DNA of 64,000 bases, taken from contig JADLSH010000158.1 in assembly GCA_016169945.1 (NCBI GenBank), positions 1,089,001 to 1,153,000 of the forward strand, read 5' to 3'. The notes beneath the pieces are model-generated. The model saw nothing but the letters and a program-made list of their open reading frames with translations. It searched no databases and was not told the origin of the DNA. The stretch's first letter is position 1. Each line of letters opens with the position of its first letter. Source of the stretch: Trachythela sp. YZ-2020. Lineage: Eukaryota > Cnidaria > Anthozoa > Malacalcyonacea > Clavulariidae. Shown one piece after another: positions 45,601 through 53,925 of the stretch. The position numbers were made by a program, and so were the translations under genes.

Positions 45601-48508
45601 GTTTTGTAAAACCATTTTCGATTGCCAATGGGCAATGGCAATGTATACGAAGCTTCGCGATCTTTTGCAATTATATTCTGCCTGCATATTTTGCCATAGC
45701 GGCATTGCTTATTAAAAGCAAGGTCTAAAGTAAGCAACAACAGTCTTCATCTTAACTTATTGCTATTTGGCAACATTTTGCGAATGGACATAGTGCATAT
45801 AGACTGTATCTGTAATTTTAAACTTCATACTGTTTCGTACATGTGCAGCAGTTTCAGGTATTCCATGGCACCATGCTAGTCACTAGAAGTTCCCTTTCTG
45901 ATATAAAGAATAATTTATGAACTGGTATATGTATACAGTATACTAAAGTAATATACCTTTTCGGTCATTTTGTCACAACTACATGGAAGCGAGGCTGAGG
46001 GGCCAAGCGATATTATAAAAGCAATATCGCTTGGCCTCAGCCTCGCTTCCATGTAGTTGACATAATTACTAAAAGGTCTATGTATGGCCGATGTAGGTAA
46101 CAATTGCAAGTCAAATTTATAGTTGAAACAACCTACTTTCCCTTGTGCATTAACTTGATGTGGTACAAGGGTTGCTAAACCAGGGCTGGTAAAAAAACAG
46201 GGCCTGGCCAACAATTGAGGTTCGCGGACATATTTCACAGAACCCCGTCCCCGAAGTAAATCCATCCTGCTGGCACACAGAAGATATACCTCTTTCCTCT
46301 GAGTTAACAATGACAGTATATTTTTACAGATCTCTGCAATATTACTTTTACAACCTTGAAGATATGATTATGATGACAGATGTCTGTACATTGTAGAGTA
46401 TTTTGTACATCCTATATATAAATGTTTTGTAATCTATGCAATAGATAAATTTTTCACATAATTAAATTTGTATCATAATCTGTATATATTCTAATAAACA
46501 TTCATTTCATCGTGTTTTATTTCATGTTTTGTTTATTGATAGCCTGAAAAAAAAATTTTTTAAACTTATTTCATAAGTTATCAATAATTTCTTGAAAATT
46601 TATCAAATTTCTGTAAGTTGAGTTGGGTAGTGAAAATGGTGTGTCTGAAAATGGTGTGTCTGAGGGTCTGTTTATATGATCCCACCTAGACAGGAAGGGA
46701 CGTTTTCATCCCGTCTAGATGGGAAACTTGCCCAGTGTTTATATGGACAAAATACCTTACCGAGATGAAGCCATTTAAGTGCATGTCGTCATATTTTTGT
46801 TGCAATAAATGCATTTACGCATGCTCAAAAGGGGAAAATTCATCCCGCCTAGGTGGGATGAAGTGTTTATATGGGATTTTTTCATCTCGCTTAGGCGGGA
46901 TCCGGTATCTGTTGTCAAGATCCCGTCTAGGCGGGATAAGTGGCCAGATCATATAAACACTCATTAAAATTTAAATTATGAGCGGGATTTCGGTAAGCAT
47001 CCCGTCCCGCCTGGCCGGGATCATATAAACAGGCCCTGAAAATGTTGTGTCTGAAAAGAAATATGAATTAGTGTGCGACTGAAATGTCCATCGGGCATGA
47101 CTTCCACCACCCCCTTTCAGTCACTGGCAAAACAGCTCCCCCCCCGCAATACCCAACTTAAGTTACCCCACCCCTTTATGGGCTAGAGACACAAAGACCT
47201 AATGAAAAATGCTCTAATGTTAGCAAAAGCAGGAAAGAAAACAATACAAAGCATTATATTGTTAGAAAATAATTAGCAAATAAATCCATGTTACCATAGC
47301 AACCACCTGTGTACATTCATTAAATGCTAAAATACACTTCAGAAAAGTTTTTATATCAATAGTGATTTATAATCATGAAGAATATTGCATTTTCATACAC
47401 ATATTTCCTTACAGCTTGCCAAACATCATAGAGCCACCTTAATTAAATACAATAAAACTAAAAAAGAAAAGCCAATGAAAATGGCTAAATTCTGCGAGGA
47501 CCATGCACCTAAATTTTTTCCAAACCATATTAATTTTGAAGTGTCGTACATAAACTTCAATCTCAAATCTACCTTACGGTGGGCCAATCAATACTAAGCA
47601 TTATTTTTGCAATTTTGTAAAGTCTTCAGTCATTTTTTTGCTCACTTGGCAGAAAATCAACATTTTTTTTTCAGAGTTCTTCTAGATTTTGGCCAACATT
47701 ATAATGATACTTGATTACAAAGCTACATAGTTTGCAAGCCTATTAATATCTAACCATTAGGTAGAGTATTTTAAAACAACCAAAACAAAAGCCATCTAGC
47801 TATTTTAGCAAAAAATGAGGAAAATGGGAAACTAAAATATTTACTTTTAAAAATTGTGCGAGGACCATTCACCTAAAATTTCTTCAAACAGGCACTGTTT
47901 TTATCCTCAAAGACTGTATTATAATGTACTATAAGTCCCACAGTGTGCCAATTGGTTTAAACGCAAAAATATCTAATATATCCAAACTGAATGGATTTTG
48001 TAGATTGGCATGAAAAATGACATACAACAACGTTTGCCCAAGGAAAATTTACGTTTTATATCAACACAGTGCGCTTCAGTACATGCAAAAATTGAGACTC
48101 GGGCATACGATAACACTCTTTCACATGCAATAATTTTTTTGTGAAATCAACATAAATTTCAAAGTATATTTGCAAGATAATTTGTGGGAGTCAACGACAA
48201 TGGTACTTTTAAAGTCGGAGAAAGGTCGCTCATTTCAAAGAGCAAAAATAGAAATATCCGAGGCCAAGATCAAATCGATGCAGAAAAGACACAAAGTTTA
48301 GGCATATATGTTGCTATTAACGGAATTATTTTTAAGATCTAGCCACATAAAAACAGAACTGAAGGAGATATAATACTCGTACCTTCTTGGCTTCTGCATT
48401 CGAAGTATACACCCCCAGAGTTCGAAGCACGCTGTTGTTGTTTAAAACGCCTTGGATACGTTTTATAAACTTCCAGTACAGGAAAATATGCTGAATATAC
48501 CATTTCAT
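39612..48508 (-). CDS. EGF-like plus fucolectin-type (F-type lectin) domain protein, four exons
   Basis: Minus-strand exons 48383-48508, 43333-43453, 42211-42482 and 39612-39791 join in phase with GT-AG borders and give 232 residues. Exon 1 starts at ATG 48508 with an in-frame TAA just upstream. It encodes a hydrophobic, aromatic N-terminus (MKWYIQHIFLYWKF) that could be a signal peptide or anchor. Exon 2 is one EGF-like module with six core Cys (DPCVPNPCKTGAC, KCHC). Exons 3-4 form an F5/8C-like fucolectin/tachylectin-4/pentraxin-1 domain (NFALGKSTEQSSTY, AVDGNT, PWWRVDFGE, ending EVEVYCQ). Such domains bind fucosylated glycans, so a role in innate recognition or adhesion is likely. Exon 1 is the least certain: it was chosen by frame and phase only. 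Intron 3 holds a 17-bp minisatellite of over 2 kb. Confidence 0.78.
39845..42018 (+). repeat. 17-bp minisatellite, about 127 copies, inside the lectin intron
   Basis: The unit is GTCCGTATTAGAGAGGT with variants (GATGTCC, TTCGTA, TCCTTA, TCCATA). At 17 bp over about 2.17 kb this is roughly 127 copies. Around 40826 and 41046 a block with an odd spacer (CTGCCGTATTAATGAGATG and CATATATGTCTGTG) is repeated at 220 bp, showing higher-order amplification of about 13 units. It lies between the two exons of the fucolectin domain. Confidence 0.95.
42021..42146. mobile_element. Short palindromic element at the end of the minisatellite
   Basis: The arms GCCATCTCGCAAAAGTCGT (about 42055) and ACGACTTTTGCGAGATGG (about 42098) are inverted and extend outward through GCAT and the CGCCGTGT/CACACGGCG ends. 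MITE-like, non-coding. Confidence 0.7.
42620..43000 (+). repeat. Dispersed repeat with TACCTCC...GGTTATGTAATCATC motif and GT-rich tract
   Basis: GAGGTTATGTAATCATCTGG is followed by a GTAT/GTGT tract (42660-42718), and the motif recurs as GAGGGTTATGTAATCATCTT at 42975. The phrase GAGCACGATAACTCAAAAAA after the GT tract is part of the same unit. Non-coding; in intron 2 of the lectin gene. Confidence 0.6.
43790..44440 (+). pseudogene. P2X7-type cysteine-rich C-terminal domain, decayed fragment
   Basis: After an acceptor-like TATTTCAG, the frame from 44259 reads CKCDNCRIETKECQCC, the CxCxxC...CxCC pattern of the cytoplasmic Cys-rich domain of P2X7 and of many cnidarian proteins that carry it without a channel. 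After a one-base shift near 44360 it continues with SCIVKHPWF, the family's CITxHPxF block, and stops at 44438-44440. An upstream frame (about 43905-44148) encodes a charged region with DEEWLAKYREKEQQ that could be the preceding exon. Its donor phase does not match, so I read it as a decayed or mis-sequenced copy. It is antisense inside an intron of the lectin gene. Confidence 0.5.
44441..45960. other. Lectin intron 1 sequence
   Basis: AT-rich with a TA run at 44540-44560. Two related stretches (about 44815-44910 and 45075-45150) share ACAGATGTTCTSCCCC and ACGTAGACCAT or GCGTAGACCAT, a diverged duplication. No exon. Confidence 0.4.
45963..46075. repeat. Long hairpin, arms about 38 bp
   Basis: CAACTACATGGAAGCGAGGC continuing to the AAGCGATATT region is mirrored by AATATCGCTTGGCCTCAGCC and beyond, with one extra G in the left arm. 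Weaker pairing extends out to CCTTTT/AAAAGG. A MITE remnant or foldback. Confidence 0.8.
46672..47034. mobile_element. MITE with GGGTCTGTTTATATGATCCC ends
   Basis: The left end GGGTCTGTTTATATGATCCC and right end GGGATCATATAAACAGGCCC are inverted. Inside are repeated TCCCGYCTAGGYGGGA palindromes (about 46708, 46843, 46889, 46918). No convincing target duplication. Confidence 0.75.
47035..48382. other. Lectin intron 1 sequence with a diverged duplication
   Basis: Positions about 47477-47590 and 47818-47950 share GCGAGGACCATKCACCTAAA and following sequence, a diverged direct duplication. No coding signal. Confidence 0.4.
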
Positions 48509-49130
48509 GTCTTAGATGTAACATCGAGCAAGTTTTCATGAGATCAATAGAGCAAAATTTAAACACGTTCACTCATTTGGGGAGTAGCGATTTGTCAGCA
48601 GTTCCCAAAAACGGATACTCCAGGCAGTGCTTCCACTTTCATAAACTGGATTTCCTGTTTTCATCCTTATTTATTGCAATTTACTAGAAAATACATGCAT
48701 GCAGAAACCCCTCGCCTTGCTATCAGCAAACCATTATGTTTTTCATACATGAAGTATTAAAGGAGCAGTGTCACCTGGTGCGCATCGTTTCTGCGCATAA
48801 CAACAAATTTCGCAAATTGTCGGAAAATTGTTCGGTGCCTAAAATACTCTCTCGTAGTCCTTTACAACCAGCACATTGTTACGAAACTATGCATATTTTT
48901 GCATATAATTTGTGAATCCGCCATATTCGATTGGAAAACTTGAAAAACTACTGCCGTAGTAGTATACATATAACAACAGCCCCTACTTATATGATAGTTT
49001 TACTAAATATGTACAACGTTTTTTTACAACAAAAAGTGTTTAAAAGACAAAAAAATACGAAATGTTTCTTTGAATTTGCCGTGTCTCGATGCGGGATGCA
49101 GGATTTTGATGCTTCGCGTGCCTGACGTGA
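48509..49130. other. Upstream flank of the lectin gene
   Basis: Should hold the lectin promoter. No clear TATA element can be assigned. Nothing else recognised. Confidence 0.35.
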
Positions 49131-49131
49131 T

Positions 49132-50212
49132 CCGCTTATTGGCGCTGCTCGTCGCGGTCGGGTACGTAAAAATCATAGAATATAAATATTAAAGAGTCCT
49201 GGTCAACCACAATGCAATGCGTGCGTTTGTTTACGTTTTTATGTTGTGAGCCAGAGGCGGCCATTTTGTGTGACATCGAAAATGGCGGCACTGTTAATAA
49301 AAGTAACGAGAAAACGTAAACAAAGGCGCGCATTGCATTGCGGTTGACCAGGACTCGTTAATATGATCATGATTCTACATTGTATAGTATAGTTACATCA
49401 TGAAGTGCGCATGCGTAGATGCGCGTAGCAGGAACAATCAACAACCACAATAATTAGAACGTATTTGTGGTTATAAATTGCGTTCATCTGTGTATGTGCA
49501 CCACTTACTCGCAGCAAGCAGCGGACAGGCCCTGCTCATCTCAATACCCGGATGCCATCTTCGGAGAATTTTTGCAGAGAACATTAAATATGCTCTCCTA
49601 CCACAGAATATGCATTCAAGCTTGCGGCGTGCATTTTCGGAACGTACGTTCGACGTTTCGAAGTGTATGTTTTGCCACACCGACATGTTATGTTTAGGCA
49701 ATATATAAACTTACACGGTTTGGGGCTTTGAACCTCATGTTTTGCTTTATACGCACTAGAAAGTTTTTTACATATTCGTACAGCGACCGTATGTTTACAT
49801 TTCTCATAGAATGTGAATCCATCTCCTAAATCACTAAAAACCTCTTGCGTGCGTGACAAAACATGGCATTCGAAGCGCCAGAACATGTCAATTTCATTGC
49901 CCAAACATGACATAAGGCGTGGCAAAACGTACGTTTTGAAATGCTAAACGTACGTTTTGAAACGTAAAACGTACGTTTTGAAAATGCACGCCGCAAACTT
50001 GAACTCAAATGGTAATAATTGGAATTACGAGAGAATACAGTTTTCGATTGTATTTACAAAACATAAACTTACTATGTATGGACATATAAAACTTTTCTTA
50101 ATTATTACCGGCGCTGCTCGTCGCGGTTGGGTACGTAAAAATCATAGAATATAAATATTAATATTATCATGATTCTACATTGTGTAACATTGTGTAGTAT
50201 ACTAGTTACATC

Positions 50213-50215
<3 letters not shown>
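49132..50215 (+). repeat. Direct duplication (filled and empty site) flanking an inverted-repeat block
   Basis: The segment GGCGCTGCTCGTCGCGG through TTACATCA occurs at 49141-49410 (with the TTAA MITE) and at 50110-50214 (without it). Between the copies, about 49600-49710 and 49905-50000 form an inverted repeat with AAACGTACGTTTTGAAA-like palindromes and GCACGCCGCAA at the inner ends. Confidence 0.75.
49193..49357. mobile_element. 165-bp piggyBac-type MITE flanked by TTAA
   Basis: The inverted ends AGAGTCCTGGTCAACCACAA and the complement ending GGTTGACCAGGACTCG (about 45 bp imperfect) are flanked by TTAA at 49189-49192 and 49358-49361. A paralogous copy of the flanks at 50105-50215 has a single TTAA (50158-50161) and no insert, so the boundaries are confirmed by an empty site. 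Confidence 0.85.
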
Positions 50216-50276
<61 letters not shown>

Positions 50277-50492
50277 GCAACAACAACAACAACAGCAGCA
50301 GCAAGCAGCAGCAAGCAGCAGCAAGCAGCAGCAAGCAGCAGCAAGCAGCAGCAAGCAGCAGCAGCAGCAGCAAGCAGCAGCAAGCAGCAGCAAGCAGCAG
50401 CAAGCAGCAGCAACAGCAACAGCAACAACAGCAACAAGCAGCAACAACAGCAACAGCAACAACAACAACAGCAACAGCAGCAGCAACAACGA
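50212..50492 (+). repeat. (CAA)n/(CAGCAGCAAG)n compound microsatellite
   Basis: About 20 CAA units run from 50213, then a block with period about 9-10 (AGCAGCAAGC) to about 50410, then mixed CAA/CAG to 50490. All frames are open over much of it, which is a composition effect and not a poly-Gln gene. Confidence 0.9.
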
Positions 50493-50516
50493 CGAGGAGT
50501 TCATTTTGAGTGCAAC

Positions 50517-50742
50517 TGGGAGATCTTTGATATGTGTTGTATTAATGGTCAAAATATCAGATAATTTGATCAATTTTAAGTGCTTTAAATAGCCGCCGAA
50601 ACTTTCGTCTCAGAAACGTGCTTCCGATGAATTTTATCAAAAAGATGAAACTTTCGGTGGCTATTTTATTTTAAGGGACTTATAATTGAGCAATTTTTCT
50701 GATATTTTGACCATTAATACAACACATAACAAAGTCCCCGAT
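50517..50742. mobile_element. MITE with long imperfect inverted arms
   Basis: TATGTGTTGTATTAATGGTC (about 50531) and its complement at about 50711-50729 continue into TCAAAATATCAG and further. An inner pair, AATAGCCGCCGAAACTTTCG and CGAAAGTTTCGTC-type sequence (50655), also pairs. Non-coding. Confidence 0.75.
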
Positions 50743-50819
50743 GCGATTACGTACTAACTATACCCTGCAATTCCTGCAAGACACCATGACTTCTACCACG
50801 ATTAGACATAATTCTATAT

Positions 50820-51640
50820 TCCAGACCCGGGTTGTTCACAGGGCCGCAGAGAGGGGGGGGGGCATTTTGCCCCGGGCCCCCAACCTAAAGGGGGCCCCCT
50901 ATTTGAGAGTAAAAAATAAAAATGTTGCGTTCAGTGTAAAGGACCATTTACAGTTAAGAGCATTTTTGAAAAGGTTGCCAAGCCCTTTTCAACTTTGGTC
51001 TACACGCACTGAACCCAACACTTTTTAAAACGCTTTGCTTAATTTTAGGTCCTCTCTTAAACCAGGGGCCCCATTTAAATCGCCCTTTCATTGTGTATTT
51101 TAAAACAGGTAGTCGCACTTAGCGAATTAATTAATCAGAAATTCTTTTGTGACAAATTTCTGGATTGTGACAAATTTTAGGACGAAGAACATTTCAAAAT
51201 AAACATCTTCTATAAATCATTGGATAGTCTGTTGGTACCGCTGACTTTCACAGAGATTTAAAGCTGTTGATATGATTGCACGTCGTTTTAAATTCGTGAC
51301 CACCCCCCCCCTTTCCAGATATTTAAAATCATGACGTCATAGAGCCTCGGGGAAAAATTTTGCTCCGGGCCCCACAATTTCTCTCGGCGGCCCTGGTTGT
51401 TTAAAGCTGGATTAGCGCTAACCCGGGGTTAAAATTTAATCTGCTGTTTTAGTTTGTGCATTTCTGCACGTCTGTTTATTTCAAAAGATTAGAGAAGTAA
51501 ACTCCTATCCATCCAGACAAGATCTCTAAAGAAATATTTCCAAATTTATAGACAAGCTGTCAGGAAGTTTGCTTTGAATTTTTAAGTTAACCTAGGGTTA
51601 AGCTAACCCAGCTTTGAACAGCCGGCCCCTGGTCTCGAAC
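50820..51640. mobile_element. Inverted-repeat element interrupted by a hAT-like insertion
   Basis: The left end is split. CCAGACCCGGGTTGTT stops at the insertion, and AAAGCTGGATTAGCGCTAAC resumes at 51404. Read without the insertion it matches the complement of the right end (TTAAGCTAACCCAGCTTTG, about 51597-51616, then GAACAGCCGGCCCCTGG). Confidence 0.65.
50839..51395. mobile_element. Second hAT-like element copy, 8-bp target duplication
   Basis: Starts CAGGGCCGCAGAGAGGGGG and ends CTCTCGGCGGCCCTG. Flanks are GTTGTTCA (50831-50838) and GTTGTTTA (51396-51403), a 7-of-8 match. Same family as 36532-36951, but with a longer interior. Confidence 0.8.
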
Positions 51641-52035
51641 TCTTTTAAACTGTTCATCTATAAAGTCCTGATCATTAGCCTCGCTCCATCAAGAAAGTGA
51701 ATAAACCTCTAGGATCATCCAGTCTTTCCCCACAAATTTCCTCCGTGACGAGGGGGCTGTGCTCCGAAACGTAAAGATGTATTTTATTTAGTATTGATAT
51801 TATATTTTCTATTTAACACATATGTGTTGATTTGAAGTTGAAGTACATCAGATATGCAGCAAAATTTGGGATATTTTTTGCAACAAAGGCGAATTAGCAG
51901 TCTTTTAGTATATCTAGGAGAAAAAACTATTTCTCAAAGTAAATTTCTGCTGCCAGGGGGGGGGGGTTGCTTCTCATCGTTTAAACCTGCAATGGCTTAC
52001 GCACAAAAATGTCAAGCTGAAAATGGCATGTTTTT
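51641..52035. other. Intergenic sequence with a hammerhead-like motif
   Basis: GTGACGAGGGGGCTGTGCTC followed by CGAAACGT at about 51744-51773 resembles the core of a type I hammerhead ribozyme (CUGANGA, stem II, GAAAC). A G run lies at 51957-51966. No gene. Confidence 0.35.
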
Positions 52036-52039
52036 CAAC

Positions 52040-52340
52040 TGGTTAATAAACTGTCAAAATTTCACAAAAAGTGGTGCACATTAAGAGCAACGCGAAAGCT
52101 CTTAAATTAAAGGTGCAGCATTTTCCATTGCGCGTAGTTGATTAAAGGCATCACTGATTTTAGCGTAACTAATTTCATGCAATAGTGCGCACGTGACTAA
52201 ATTTACACAAAGACAAAAATTTTTTTACTAAATTAACTACGCGCAATGGAAAATGCTCCAGTGTTTGAGCTTCCGCGTTGCTCTTAATGATCACAATTTT
52301 TTGTGAAACTTTGACAGTTTTTTTTAAAACCTCTCATACT
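52040..52340. mobile_element. Foldback containing a TTAA-flanked MITE
   Basis: The inner element 52085-52283 has ends GAGCAACGCG and CGCGTTGCTC and is flanked by TTAA on both sides (52081-52084 and 52284-52287). Outside it, AACTGTCAAAATTTCACAAA (about 52048) pairs with the complement of TTTGTGAAACTTTGACAGTT (about 52301-52320). This suggests insertion into the centre of an older palindrome. Confidence 0.7.
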
Positions 52341-52764
52341 TGCAACAAGTTGAAAACTGCAAACAGGGTATACAAGACACTGTTATGTGTCTAATTTGAC
52401 CCATTGGTGGGCCTTGGTGAGGATGACTATAAAATATAATCGAAAAGTAGATTATGCATTAATTTTCTCGTGTGTGTTTTTTATGGTTACGATTGTGTAT
52501 TTTATGAAAATATGTAGTGCTTCCCATAAATACCATTCATTAATAATATCATTTTTACTTAGGATTACATTGATGAGCAATCTCTTGCTGTGCAAATTTA
52601 GAGGGCTATATATAAAAAACCAGTCATGGATGACTCTTGACGATTGTCATTCAAGATTGATAATCAGAAAGGAATCATCAGCAAGAAATGGTCTTTTCAT
52701 TGGCAGATAAATTCGAACATTGGGTTGATGTTTGCCAGGTTGTATATACAGCTAATTTAATTAA

Positions 52765-53020
52765 GGTTGTCCTTTGAAGGTCAAAACTCAAAATTTTAAA
52801 ACCTCGATCTCTAAACGCGTGAAGCATCATAGGGGCATGCTAACAGTTGTAGTTTAAATTATTTTTGACTGTATGATACAAAAAGTAACACGTATACATA
52901 ATTTAACACATGTACAATTCTATATAGGTCAAATTGACTTGTATATGCATACACCCATGATACATTCGCGCTTAGAGGTGAAGGTTTTATAGTTTTGAGT
53001 TTTGACCTTCGAGGACAACC
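52765..53020. mobile_element. TTAA-flanked MITE with GGTTGTCCTTTGAAGGTCAA ends
   Basis: The left arm GGTTGTCCTTTGAAGGTCAA and right arm TTTTGACCTTCGAGGACAAC are about 60-bp imperfect inverted repeats. TTAA lies immediately outside both (52761-52764 and 53021-53024). A short non-coding centre separates them. Confidence 0.8.
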
Positions 53021-53925
53021 TTAATTGAATCAGCTGTATCATGTAGCTTTGACTTGTGTAATGAAAGGAAAATATATACTGACACTACATGCTAGATGAT
53101 TGATGAACTCATTGTTGAAGAACATATTATAGTTATGTTTACATAGAAAAAGAACACTGTAAAGTCACCTTGTACTAGACAGAGTAATGTAATAAGGGCA
53201 GAACTCGACACAGGTAATTTACCTTACCATGCATGCATTCATAATTTAAATGGTCACAACTCTGCGATGTTTCACATTTATCCCGCTTTACTGTCTTACA
53301 TTTTGAGGAGCATTACAGTACAAACATGAGATTAGGGATTGATCATTAGTAAAAGGGGGGGGGGGCACCGAAGAGAAATGTTTTCATTGGTAAACATTTT
53401 GCTGACCCAACCATTGAAATTTCAATATTTTTCTCAACCCAACCTCAAATATCAATAAAAAATTATCCCCACCCCAAAACTTAAACTATGCCCACATCAA
53501 TCATGTTCATATTATATCTATATATAAGAAGTCATTGGGAAGTCTGAAAACGACCAGAAATAATCCTTACAGCGAATCTGATTGACATATTGTGTATATC
53601 TTTAGACAATTTACATTACTTTTCAATATAACTTTTAAATTAACGTAATAATACTTAAGCAAGTCATGCTGTAGAAATTTCATTTAAATTTTTTTTCTAC
53701 CTATCTTGACTTGTTTGAAGTTTTGTTTACCCAACCTTTGAGTTGCTCAAAATTCTGTTTACACCACCATATTCTCTTCAGTGCCACACCCTACTTTTAT
53801 TCATGACCGGTCCTTTAATTACTTAATCAATACAAATATTTCAATCCAAGATAAATTTCTCATAAACGCACTAATCATCAGTTCTAAATGCGCAGGATGG
53901 ATTTCCACAGTTTTGTCGAAGGTTA
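53021..53925. other. Intergenic sequence downstream of the recombinase-like gene
   Basis: AT-rich, with a G run at about 53356-53366. The 3' UTR of the minus-strand gene ending at 53926 should lie here. Nothing else is seen. Confidence 0.4.

Noticed and set aside
45915..46310. 131-residue minus-strand open frame
   Set aside because: It crosses a long hairpin and shows no domain, splice signals or composition of a protein.
50169..50564. Poly-Thr/poly-Gln protein
   Set aside because: All frames on both strands are open because of the CAA/CAG microsatellite; there is no supporting structure.
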